This document shows positions 9,403-17,827 of a DNA stretch of 64,000 nt, one piece after another. The first letter of the stretch is position 1. Every line of letters begins with the position of its first letter. The notes beneath the pieces are model-generated. The model was not told the origin of the DNA and made no database searches. It worked only from the letters and a program-made list of their open reading frames with translations. The stretch comes from Caballeronia glebae (GTDB lineage: Bacteria > Pseudomonadota > Gammaproteobacteria > Burkholderiales > Burkholderiaceae). A program made the translations under genes and the position numbers. The stretch lies in contig NZ_FCOJ02000012.1 in the NCBI RefSeq assembly GCF_001545035.1, positions 87,455 to 151,454 of the forward strand, read 5' to 3'.

Positions 9403-9555
9403 ATGAGCTACCTCTTCGCAATGCTGCAAAAATTCGCATCGATGTTTGAATCGGCCCACCTGCCGATGGACAAAGACTACTCGTATCAAGCACGTTTCCG
9501 TGAATCCGAGCGTCAACGCAAGGCGCGCGGCACGGCTTTCGGCGTCCGTCTGTAA
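9403..9555 (+). CDS. Small hypothetical protein, 50 residues
   Basis: The gene begins ATGAGCTACCTCTTCGCAATG and ends at TAA 9553-9555. The product has a short hydrophobic N-terminus (MSYLFAMLQKFASMFES) and a charged tail (QARFRESERQRKARGTAFGVRL), with no known domain that I recognise. A GGAGTCAG ribosome site and a clear -10 box precede it. Short Burkholderia proteins of this layout (DUF3563-like) are known, but the match is not certain. The gene is isolated, with long intergenic stretches on both sides. Confidence 0.65.
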   Translation: MSYLFAMLQKFASMFESAHLPMDKDYSYQARFRESERQRKARGTAFGVRL

Positions 9556-10014
9556 TGCGTTGCTGACGGCGGCGCGGGAAACACAACACTAGCAATACAC
9601 GACGGCACGAGCCGTACGACCCGCCCGCCAGTTTCTCAGTTTCATGTAGTTTTTCTAGCAGTTTCAAATCGCTTCGGCTTCTCGCCGGACGCATCTTTCC
9701 CGCGCACTTTATCCGCGCGACGCCAGTACCTCTTCCTTTCGTCTTGCTGACGCGCGCTTCGCAAGCCGCCTGCATCGCAAAATAGCTTCGCGACTTGTTC
9801 CTGCGCGACACGCTGAAAATCGCAAGATCGTTCACTCCGCTTCCCGCAAACCCTTATCCAGCAAGGCTCCGCTAGGGCGTCGGCACGTTCGCGCTTATTC
9901 CAGTGTCGTATTTCCTCATGTGGTTGTCGCAAATAGTCGGCTGACGCGACTTTTTTCTAGCAACTATGTATGCACAGCGCGGACGCACGTCCGCCCACCG
10001 CCAGGAGATATTCG
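9556..10014. other. Intergenic region upstream of choV
   Basis: This is 459 bases without a convincing gene. It is AT-richer than its surroundings and contains several T-runs (for example around 9645 and 9950), consistent with a promoter region for the choline transporter operon. Frames on the minus strand here have poor codon bias and were rejected. I could not identify a defined operator. Confidence 0.4.
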
Positions 10015-11193
10015 ATGAATTCCCCCAAGGTCGTAGTCGAGGGACTGTGCAAGGTTTTCGGCAACAGTCCCAAACAGGCGCTCGACATGTTGGCCGGCGG
10101 CGCGACGAAGGAAGAGGTCTTCAAGCGCACCGGACAGATTGTCGGCGTCCATAACGTCTCCTTCGACGTCAAGGAAGGTGAAATTTTCGTGCTCATGGGC
10201 TTGTCCGGTTCGGGCAAATCCACGCTGATCCGGCTCATCAACCGGCTGGTCGAGCCGACTGCGGGCAAGGTGCTGATCGATGGCCGCGACGTGGCCGCGG
10301 TGCCGCGCTCGGAACTCACGGCCCTGCGACGCAAGGACATGAGCATGGTGTTCCAGTCGTTCGCGCTGATGCCGCAGCGCACGGTTCTTTCCAACGCCGC
10401 ATTCGGCCTAGAGGTCGCGGGCGTCGGCAAGAAGGAGCGTGAAGCGCGCGCCATGACCGTGCTTGAGCAGGTCGGCCTCGCCCCGTTCGCGCAAAAGTTG
10501 CCTGCGCAACTATCGGGCGGCATGCAGCAGCGCGTGGGACTGGCGCGCGCGCTCGCCGTGAACCCTTCGCTGATGATCATGGACGAGGCGTTTTCGGCGC
10601 TCGATCCGCTCAAGCGCAAGGAAATGCAGAACGTGCTGCTCGATCTGCAACGCGAGCAGCGCCGCACGATTCTGTTCGTGTCGCACGATCTCGAAGAGGC
10701 GATGCGGATCGGCACGCGCATCGCGATCATGGAAGGCGGCCGCGTGGTGCAGATCGGCACGCCGCAGGAAATCATCACGAATCCGGCCGACGACTACGTG
10801 GAGGCCTTTTTCGAAGGCATCGACACGAGCCGCTATCTGACGGCCGGCGACCTGATGCAGACGGACGACGTGCCGCTCATGAAGCATTCGCCGCAAATCG
10901 ACGCATCGAGCGTCGCGGCGACGCTCAACGGCAGCGCCGACTACGCGTTCGTGCTCGACGGCGAGCGCCGCATCCGCGGTTTCGTCGGGCGCGACGCCAA
11001 CGGCAACGCCGCGTCGCGCATCAATCCGATCGAGTGCATCGAGCGTCACATGGCGCTCGACGACGTCGTGAACCGTGTGGTCGCAAGCCCCGCCCCGCTG
11101 CCTGTCGTCGAAGCAGACGGCTCGTATTGCGGTTCGATCAACAAGACCAATGTCCTGAAGGTCCTTACGCACCATCGAGGTTCCCATGTCTGA
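10015..11193 (+). CDS. choV: Choline/glycine betaine ABC transporter, ATP-binding subunit
   Basis: This 392-residue ATPase powers uptake of choline or another quaternary amine. The Walker A GLSGSGKST is at residues 62-70. The LSGGMQQRVG signature near 166 and LMIMDEAF Walker B follow, then SHDLEEAM. The last ~110 residues form the CBS-like regulatory part found in ProV/OpuAA/ChoV. The long insertion GNSPKQALDMLAGGATKEEVF before Walker A is typical of the group. The ATG at 10015 has an AGGAGA ribosome site. It overlaps choW by eight bases. Confidence 0.9.
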   Translation: MNSPKVVVEGLCKVFGNSPKQALDMLAGGATKEEVFKRTGQIVGVHNVSFDVKEGEIFVLMGLSGSGKSTLIRLINRLVEPTAGKVLIDGRDVAAVPRSELTALRRKDMSMVFQSFALMPQRTVLSNAAFGLEVAGVGKKEREARAMTVLEQVGLAPFAQKLPAQLSGGMQQRVGLARALAVNPSLMIMDEAFSALDPLKRKEMQNVLLDLQREQRRTILFVSHDLEEAMRIGTRIAIMEGGRVVQIGTPQEIITNPADDYVEAFFEGIDTSRYLTAGDLMQTDDVPLMKHSPQIDASSVAATLNGSADYAFVLDGERRIRGFVGRDANGNAASRINPIECIERHMALDDVVNRVVASPAPLPVVEADGSYCGSINKTNVLKVLTHHRGSHV

Positions 11194-12088
11194 AATCATT
11201 CCGCTTGGCAGTTGGGTGGACCACGGCGTCCACTATCTCCTCGATCACGACGCGAAAACCTTCGACTCCATCGGCAAGGTCATCGAAACGTTCGCGGCGG
11301 CCGTCGAGCACAGCCTGCAGGCCGTGCCGATGTGGGCGTTGATGGCGATCTTCGTCGGCATCGGCCTGTGGCGCGTCGGCTGGCGATTCGCCGTGTTCGT
11401 CCTCGCGTCGCTCTTGCTGATCTACGCGACGAACTTCTGGGATCAGATGGTCATCACGCTCGGCCTCACGTTGTCGTCGACGGTCATCAGCCTGCTGCTC
11501 GGCATTCCGCTCGGCATCTGGACCTCGAAGAGCAAGTACGTCGAAATGGCCGTGCGCCCGGTGCTCGATCTGATGCAGACGATGCCCGCCTTCGTCTACC
11601 TGATTCCCGCCGCGATGCTGTTCGGCCTCGGCCGCGTGCCGGGGATTCTGGCCACCGTCATCTTCGCGATGCCGCCGGCCGTGCGCCTCACCGCGCTCGG
11701 TATCAAGCAGGTGAATCGCGAGATCGTGGAAGCAGGCCAGGCATTCGGCTGCACGTCGTTCCAGCTGCTCTACAAGGTGCAGATTCCGAACGCGCTCCCG
11801 TCGATCATGACCGGCGTGAATCAGACGATCATGATGGCGCTGTCGATGGTGATCATCGCGTCGATGGTCGGCGCGGGCGGTCTCGGCAACGACGTGCTCG
11901 CATCGATTCAGCGTCTGGATATCGGTCTCGGCTTCGAGAGCGGCTTGTCGGTGGTGTTGCTCGCGATCATTCTGGACCGCATCACCGAGAGCTTCGGACG
12001 CATGCCCGGCATGGCGCGCGCGCCGCTGTTCGCCGGTCTGAAGAGCGTGATGAAAGTACGCCGCGAACCGGCGGCGCAACAGGGCTGA
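11186..12088 (+). CDS. choW: Choline/glycine betaine ABC transporter, permease subunit
   Basis: This 300-residue integral membrane permease belongs to the ProW/ChoW type. Several hydrophobic helices surround the conserved cytoplasmic loop EAGQAFGCTSFQLLYKVQIPNALPSI, which contacts the ATPase. The PAFVYLIPAAMLFGLGRVPG block is characteristic of quaternary amine permeases. The start lies inside the end of choV, so the two are translationally coupled. The gene belongs to an operon with choV, a regulator and choX. Confidence 0.9.
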   Translation: MSEIIPLGSWVDHGVHYLLDHDAKTFDSIGKVIETFAAAVEHSLQAVPMWALMAIFVGIGLWRVGWRFAVFVLASLLLIYATNFWDQMVITLGLTLSSTVISLLLGIPLGIWTSKSKYVEMAVRPVLDLMQTMPAFVYLIPAAMLFGLGRVPGILATVIFAMPPAVRLTALGIKQVNREIVEAGQAFGCTSFQLLYKVQIPNALPSIMTGVNQTIMMALSMVIIASMVGAGGLGNDVLASIQRLDIGLGFESGLSVVLLAIILDRITESFGRMPGMARAPLFAGLKSVMKVRREPAAQQG

Positions 12089-12103
12089 CACAAAGGCACG
12101 GTT

Positions 12104-13096
12104 ATGAAGCGCGAGGCGATCGTCCCGGCGGTTATCGAATCACCGTTGTCCAATCTCGCGCACTTCGGCTTCCTCACGCTGCCGAACTTCTCGATGATCG
12201 CGTTCACGAGCGCGGTCGAGGTGCTGCGCATGGCCAACTACGTCGGCCGCGCGCAGCACTACACGTGGTCGGTCATCACGCCCGACGGCGAGCCCGCGCG
12301 CGCGAGCAACGGCATCACTGTGAAGCCGACGACGACGCTCGACGAAGCGGGCATGCCCGACGTGTTGATCGTCTGCGCGGGCTGGCACGTCGCCGATTAT
12401 GTCGACGACACGATCATCGGACTCTTGCAGCGTGCGCATGAAGCGGGCATTCCGCTCGGCGGCATCTGTACCGGGCCGTATGCGCTGCTCGCCGCGAAGC
12501 TGCTCGATGGTTATCGCTGCACGCTGCACTGGGAAGACATGTCGCCGGTCAACAAGCGCTTTCCGCACGTGCGCTTTGCCGACGAACTCTTCGTGATCGA
12601 TCGCGACCGCATGACGTGCACGGGCGGCACCGCGCCGCTCGATCTGATGCTCAATCTCGTCGGCATGCGGCTCGGGCAGGCGCATGCGGCGCAAGTGTCG
12701 GAGCAGTTCATCGTCGAGCGCATACGCGGATCGACCGATTATCAGCACATTCCCGTCGATGCGCGCGTCGGCTTTTCGCGCGCCGAACTCGTCGAGGTCG
12801 TGCGGCTCATGGAGGCGAACATCGAAGAGCCGTTGTCGCTCGAAGAACTCGCGCGGCTCGTGCATCTGTCGCAACGGCATCTGCAGCGCATGTTCAAGAT
12901 GTTCCTCAGCGTGTCGCCGACGCACTACTACCTGACGCTGCGATTGCGCCGCGCACGCGAACTTCTGCGCAACACCGATGCGTCGATCGCGCGCGTGACG
13001 AGCGTGTGCGGGTTTCATTCGCCTTGTCACTTCAGCAAGGCATATCGCGCGCAATTCGGGCATGCGCCGAGCGTCGAGCGGCGCTTATCGGCCTGA
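12104..13096 (+). CDS. GlxA-family transcriptional regulator (DJ-1/PfpI plus AraC domains)
   Basis: This 330-residue regulator has an N-terminal DJ-1/PfpI-like domain (MIAFTSAVEVLRMANYVGR, GGICTGPYALLAAKLLDGY). Its C-terminal AraC-type DNA-binding domain includes EEPLSLEELARLVHLSQRHL and RLRRARELLRNTDASI. Relatives such as GbdR and CdhR respond to betaine, carnitine or related amines. It lies between the permease and binding-protein genes, 15 bases after choW. It probably senses a quaternary amine or its breakdown product and controls this operon. Its similarity to the 48.8-49.8 kb regulator is plain by eye. Confidence 0.88.
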   Translation: MKREAIVPAVIESPLSNLAHFGFLTLPNFSMIAFTSAVEVLRMANYVGRAQHYTWSVITPDGEPARASNGITVKPTTTLDEAGMPDVLIVCAGWHVADYVDDTIIGLLQRAHEAGIPLGGICTGPYALLAAKLLDGYRCTLHWEDMSPVNKRFPHVRFADELFVIDRDRMTCTGGTAPLDLMLNLVGMRLGQAHAAQVSEQFIVERIRGSTDYQHIPVDARVGFSRAELVEVVRLMEANIEEPLSLEELARLVHLSQRHLQRMFKMFLSVSPTHYYLTLRLRRARELLRNTDASIARVTSVCGFHSPCHFSKAYRAQFGHAPSVERRLSA

Positions 13097-13190
13097 CGGT
13101 TTTCCTGTTTGTTTTCTACGGTCCGCGCGGGCTTCGATGGCCTCGCGCGCGGGCCGCGCCATGCCTTCAAAAAACCTGGGAGAGAGATAC

Positions 13191-14138
13191 ATGAAACGAT
13201 TGTGGATCGCGTCGATGGCGGCGGCGATGCTGTCGGGTGCCTACGTGGCGAACGCCGCCGAGCCCGCCGCGTGCAGGAACGTGCGCTTCGCGGATGTCGG
13301 CTGGACGGATATTGCCGCGACCACCGGACTTGCATCAACCGTTCTTCAGGGGCTGGGCTACAACCCGACGAAGACGATCGCATCGGTTCCCATTACGTTC
13401 GCCGGCGTGAAGAGCAAGCAGATCGACGTGTTCCTCGGCTACTGGTCGCCGACGATGGACCCGATGATCGATTCGTTCAGGAAAGCTAATCAGGTGAAGG
13501 TTTTGCCGACGCCGAACCTGACGGGCGGGAAGTACACGCTCGCGGTGCCGGATTATGCGTATCAGGCGGGCATCAGGAACTTCAGCGACATCGCGAAGAA
13601 CTACGACAAGCTCGACGGCAAGATCTACGGCATCGAGCCGGGTAACGACGGCAACGCGCTCATCAAGAAGATGATCGACAACAACATGTACGGACTCGGC
13701 AAGTTCAAGCTGGTGGAGTCTAGCGAGGCGGGCATGCTCGTCGAAGTGAATCGCGCGACTCGCGAAAAGAAGCCGATCGTGTTTCTCGGCTGGGAGCCGC
13801 ATCCGATGAACGTGCAGATGAAGATCGACTATCTCGCGGGCGGCGACGATGTATTCGGTCCGAACTATGGCGAGGCGAAAGTGCTGACCGTCACGCCGAC
13901 CGACTACGACACGCGCTGCCCGAATGTCGCGAAGCTCGTGTCGAACCTGCAGTTCACCACAGATATCGAGAACCACGTGATGCTGCCGATCATGAACAAG
14001 ACGGATGCGAACAAGGCGGCGCGCGAGTGGCTCAAGGCGAATCCGGCCGTGCTCGACAAATGGCTCGCGGGCGTGAAGACGTTCGACGGGAAGGAGGGGT
14101 TGCCGGCGGTGAAGGCATACGTCGCCGCCGGCAACTGA
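13191..14138 (+). CDS. choX: Choline ABC transporter, periplasmic substrate-binding protein
   Basis: This 315-residue exported protein has a signal peptide of about 22 residues (MKRLWIASMAAAMLSGAYVANAA). The body matches the ChoX/OpuAC-type binding protein. Aromatic residues in FADVGWTD, FLGYWSPTMDP and FLGWEPHPMN are positioned to form the cage for the trimethylammonium group. An AGAGAG ribosome site precedes the ATG at 13191. The frame opens earlier, but that part overlaps the regulator. Choline as ligand is inferred from the family and the neighbouring bet and gbc genes. Confidence 0.88.
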   Translation: MKRLWIASMAAAMLSGAYVANAAEPAACRNVRFADVGWTDIAATTGLASTVLQGLGYNPTKTIASVPITFAGVKSKQIDVFLGYWSPTMDPMIDSFRKANQVKVLPTPNLTGGKYTLAVPDYAYQAGIRNFSDIAKNYDKLDGKIYGIEPGNDGNALIKKMIDNNMYGLGKFKLVESSEAGMLVEVNRATREKKPIVFLGWEPHPMNVQMKIDYLAGGDDVFGPNYGEAKVLTVTPTDYDTRCPNVAKLVSNLQFTTDIENHVMLPIMNKTDANKAAREWLKANPAVLDKWLAGVKTFDGKEGLPAVKAYVAAGN

Positions 14139-14180
14139 GCGCCGATAAGCGCGCTCGTCTGGATCAGGCGAATGCGCGCT

Positions 14181-15509
14181 TCATTGAGCGGCCGGCGGAT
14201 CGAGCGGAAAGGCCGCCTTGTGCGTGCGGTTATATGTCACCGCGTAGGTCGCGGTGGTTGCGAGCACGACGACGAACGACCACAGCACCTGCTGCGGGTT
14301 AGACCCGACGATTGCCCACAGCGAGTACACAAACGCGACGAGCATGATGGCCGTGTAACGGCGCTTCAAGTCGCCCAGATGTCCCTGGCCGAGCACGAGC
14401 AGCGCCGCGCACGTGAAGATATACGGCACGAGCGTGAAAATGACGCTGACGCCCGACACCACGCCGAATTGCTTGCTCGCGTTCGGCGAGATGCTCGTGA
14501 GTTGTGTCGCGGTCATCAGCAGGCCGACGACGACCAGTCCGGCGACCGGCACGCCTTCTTTGTTCACCTTGCCGAAGATCGGCGCGAACAGCCGGTCGTC
14601 GGCGGCGGCTTTGGCCGTTTGCGCTGTGACCAGAATCCATCCGCCGAGCGAGCCCAGGCAGCCCAACGCGGCGCATAACGCGACGATCGCACCGCCTTTC
14701 TCGCCGAGCATGATCTTCACCGCGTCACCGAAGGGCGAAGCCGATATCTGAAGCGCGTGATTCGGGATGATGCCCATGATGGCCGTGGACGAAAGCACAT
14801 ACGACACGGCCGCGATGAGCACGCCGCCGACCGTTGCGATCGGCACGTTCTTCTTCGGATTCTCGACGATGCCCGCTGAAACGGCCGCGGTCTCGACGCC
14901 GATGAACGACCACAGCGTCACATTCAGCGTGCTTTGAACCGCGTCGAAGGAGTCATGTCCGCTGACGTTCCACGCGCTCATGTACAACTCGGGCTTGAAC
15001 CAGAACCAGCCCGCGAATGCCACGCCGACGATCGGCACGAGCGCAAGCACGGTCGTGACCGATTGCACGCGAGTCATGACCGAGGGCCCGAGGATGTTGA
15101 CGAACACGAACAGCCACATGACGGCGATGCAAGCGAACGTCAGCACGAGCGGATGCTTCAACGCCGGAATGAAATAGCTGAGATAGCCCACTCCCACCAC
15201 GGCGATCGCGATATTCCCGATCCATGCCGAGAGCCAGTACAGCATGTTGACCTGATAACCCGCGAACGGCCCGAAGGCCTTGCGCGCGAACGCGTAAGAG
15301 CCGCCCGCCGAGGGATCGATGGACGACATCTTCGCGTACACGAGCGACAACGCGACCGCGCCGGTGATCGTCACGAGCCAGCCAAAGATCGCGATACCGC
15401 CCGTCGCGGCGAGGTTGGCAGGCAGCATGAACACGCCGGAACCCATGATGTTTCCCGCGACCATTAGCGTGGCGGGCACGACGCCGACTTTCCTTACGAC
15501 ATTGCTCAT
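14181..15509 (-). CDS. APC-family basic amino acid/polyamine antiporter
   Basis: This 442-residue membrane protein has about 12 hydrophobic helices. The N-terminal signature [20 protein letters not shown] is typical of the AdiC/PotE/CadB group, which swaps an amino acid for its decarboxylation product. Its start is two bases after the stop of the decarboxylase gene, with an AGGGCG ribosome site inside that gene. Context makes it an arginine/agmatine, ornithine/putrescine or lysine/cadaverine exchanger; which one cannot be decided by eye. Confidence 0.87.
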   Translation of the reverse strand: MSNVVRKVGVVPATLMVAGNIMGSGVFMLPANLAATGGIAIFGWLVTITGAVALSLVYAKMSSIDPSAGGSYAFARKAFGPFAGYQVNMLYWLSAWIGNIAIAVVGVGYLSYFIPALKHPLVLTFACIAVMWLFVFVNILGPSVMTRVQSVTTVLALVPIVGVAFAGWFWFKPELYMSAWNVSGHDSFDAVQSTLNVTLWSFIGVETAAVSAGIVENPKKNVPIATVGGVLIAAVSYVLSSTAIMGIIPNHALQISASPFGDAVKIMLGEKGGAIVALCAALGCLGSLGGWILVTAQTAKAAADDRLFAPIFGKVNKEGVPVAGLVVVGLLMTATQLTSISPNASKQFGVVSGVSVIFTLVPYIFTCAALLVLGQGHLGDLKRRYTAIMLVAFVYSLWAIVGSNPQQVLWSFVVVLATTATYAVTYNRTHKAAFPLDPPAAQ

Positions 15510-15511
15510 CG

Positions 15512-17827
15512 TTACGCCCTATTTTTTTTGACGCACCAAAAATGGTATTTGCCTTGCTGTAGCACGGCGCCTTCGACTTCCTTCTCGAAACCGGGAAACG
15601 CCGCGCTCCAGGCTTCGAGCGAACGCAAATACGCGAGCCACGGTCCGTCCAGCGGACCGGTGTCCTCGCCGGGCATGAGAATGGGAATCCCCGGCGGATA
15701 GGGAATCGCACCGACTGCGATCGTGCGCCCGGACATCTGTTCGAGCGAAAGCAGTTCGACGTCTCCCTTCATCAGCTTCGCGTTCGCCGCGCGGGGCGTG
15801 AGGACCGGCCGGGGCAAGGTGCCGAATGCGGCCGCCTGCGATTTATCCATCGCCGTGGCTTTCATCATGTCGAACATCGCGTTGGCGAGGTCGCGCAGGC
15901 CCATGCCGTCGTAGCGCTCGCGCGCATCCTTAACGAGATCGGGCAAGACTTCAGCGAGCGGACGGTTCTCGTCGTAGTCGCGCTTGAAGTGCAGCAAGGT
16001 GTTCGCGAGCGTGCCCCATTTGCCCTTCGTGATGCCGACCGAGAAGAGGCACAGCACCATGAAGTCGGTCGTGCGCGACGGGATGATTCCGTGCCGGTAG
16101 AGATACGCGCTCACGACGGCGGCGGGAATGCCCGACGCTTCGAGCTCGCCGTCCTCGCCCATGCCGGGGCAGACAATGCCCGCCTTGATCGGATCGAGCA
16201 TGCACCAGCCGTCGGGAATGGCGTCGAAGCCGTGCCAGGTATCGCCGGGGTGAAGCACCCAGCAGTTCGGGTCGGTGGCGAGGATATCTCTTGGCGCATC
16301 GGCGAAAGCGATACGCGCGCCGGTTTGCGGATCGGTGACTTCGGGCGCATTCCACGGCGAGAAGAACCATTCGCCCTTGTTCGACAGTTCCCGATGCGCG
16401 CGGGCGAGCGCTTGCCGGAAGTCGACCGCTTCGTTGATGACCTCTTGCGTCAGCATGCGGCCTTGCGGGCCATCCATCATCGATGCGCCGATTTCGTTCG
16501 CGGCGATGATCGGATAGAACGGAGAGGTCGTGCCCTGAGCCATGTACGCTTCGTTGAAGCGGCTGTGGACCATTGGCCTTCGTCCGTTGCGGATATGCAC
16601 GTAGGATGCCTGCGAAAACGCGGCGAGCAGTTTGTGCGTCGAATGCGTGACGAACACGGTGGCGTCGCTCTCACTGTGCTCGCGCCGGTCGCCGCGCATG
16701 CCGAAGCGGTTCTCATACAGCGGATTGAAGCGCGCATAGGCGTACCAAGCTTCGTCGAAGTGAATCACGTCCACGGATTCTTCGAGCAGTCGCTGCACCG
16801 CCGAAGCGTCGTAACACATGCCGTCGTAGGTGCAGTTCGTCACGACGGCATAGACCGGCTTACGCTTCTTCGCGCGCGAAACGAGCGGGTGATTGCCGAT
16901 CTTGCCTTCGATCGACGCCGCGCTGAACTCGCCCGGCGCAATCGGCCCGATGATGCCGTAGCGGTTGCGCGTGGGGAGAAGGAAAACAGGAATGCCGCCC
17001 GTCATGACGAGCCCTTGCTCGATCGACTTGTGGCAGTTGCGGTCGCACACGGCAAACTCGTCGTCGGCCACGACCGCCGACATGATCGTCCGGTTCGAGC
17101 CCGACGTGCCATTCAGCACGGAATAGCTGACGTGCGCGCCGAATATGCGTGCAGCGTACCGTTCCGCTTCGCCGCACGGACCTTCGTGATCGAGCAGCGA
17201 ACCGAGCGGGGTACGCTCGATACCGGTGTCGCTGCGGAAGATGTTTTCACCGAAGAAGTCGAAGAAGAGGCGGCCTTGCGGCGACTTGGTGAACGCGACG
17301 CCACCTTGATGACCGGGCGCGGCCCAGGAATATTCGCGGGTCGCCGCATAGTCGAGCAGCGCTTTGGTGAACGGCGGCAGCAGGCTCTCGGCATAGCGGC
17401 GCATGGCGACGAGCGCGCGTCCGGCGATGAACGGACCCGTGTCTTCGAGCGTCCAGACAAATTCGTTGGCGAGCGACATCGCTTCGAGATCGGGAGGCCG
17501 CTCGCCCGAGCGATCGCTCATCAGGAAAATCGGCACCTGCGCATTGCGCGCGCGAATCGTGCGCAGAAGGCTCAGCGCCGTGGCGTCGCTGCTGTGATCC
17601 GCGCGCCGCGTGTTCCAGTGAACGAATATGCAGTCGATGTCGGCATCCGCGGCGACGATGGACTCGCCGTCATCCAGCGTCGATGCGCGCATGACCTCAA
17701 TGTCGCGCGCCTCGAACTCGCTCGTCAGATCGCGCACGACGTGGCCCCCGATGCTCGACGGACTGGCGAGCGTCTCGTCGACGATCAACACGCGATACCG
17801 CAGCCGCTTGCTGGTACGTTCAATCAT
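15512..17827 (-). CDS. Orn/Lys/Arg decarboxylase (PLP, large inducible type), second copy
   Basis: This 771-residue enzyme has an N-terminal response-regulator-like wing domain ([16 protein letters not shown]). The PLP core starts near residue 160 ([11 protein letters not shown]), and a C-terminal domain follows. The Schiff-base lysine is Lys399 in THSTHKLL. Length and layout match AdiA/LdcI/SpeC-type acid-inducible decarboxylases. It starts at an ATG overlapping the upstream stop as TAATG, so translation is coupled to the paralogous gene. Arginine, lysine or ornithine are all possible substrates. A run of eight A bases occurs in its last codons. Confidence 0.9.
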   Translation of the reverse strand: MIERTSKRLRYRVLIVDETLASPSSIGGHVVRDLTSEFEARDIEVMRASTLDDGESIVAADADIDCIFVHWNTRRADHSSDATALSLLRTIRARNAQVPIFLMSDRSGERPPDLEAMSLANEFVWTLEDTGPFIAGRALVAMRRYAESLLPPFTKALLDYAATREYSWAAPGHQGGVAFTKSPQGRLFFDFFGENIFRSDTGIERTPLGSLLDHEGPCGEAERYAARIFGAHVSYSVLNGTSGSNRTIMSAVVADDEFAVCDRNCHKSIEQGLVMTGGIPVFLLPTRNRYGIIGPIAPGEFSAASIEGKIGNHPLVSRAKKRKPVYAVVTNCTYDGMCYDASAVQRLLEESVDVIHFDEAWYAYARFNPLYENRFGMRGDRREHSESDATVFVTHSTHKLLAAFSQASYVHIRNGRRPMVHSRFNEAYMAQGTTSPFYPIIAANEIGASMMDGPQGRMLTQEVINEAVDFRQALARAHRELSNKGEWFFSPWNAPEVTDPQTGARIAFADAPRDILATDPNCWVLHPGDTWHGFDAIPDGWCMLDPIKAGIVCPGMGEDGELEASGIPAAVVSAYLYRHGIIPSRTTDFMVLCLFSVGITKGKWGTLANTLLHFKRDYDENRPLAEVLPDLVKDARERYDGMGLRDLANAMFDMMKATAMDKSQAAAFGTLPRPVLTPRAANAKLMKGDVELLSLEQMSGRTIAVGAIPYPPGIPILMPGEDTGPLDGPWLAYLRSLEAWSAAFPGFEKEVEGAVLQQGKYHFWCVKKNRA

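Noticed and set aside
9401..9932. Minus-strand frames upstream of choV
   Set aside because: They overlap the 50-codon gene and show no domain or codon bias.
15512..15545. Programmed frameshift at the A8 run of the second decarboxylase
   Set aside because: The zero-frame product already has normal length and the antiporter has its own start; kept only as a remark.
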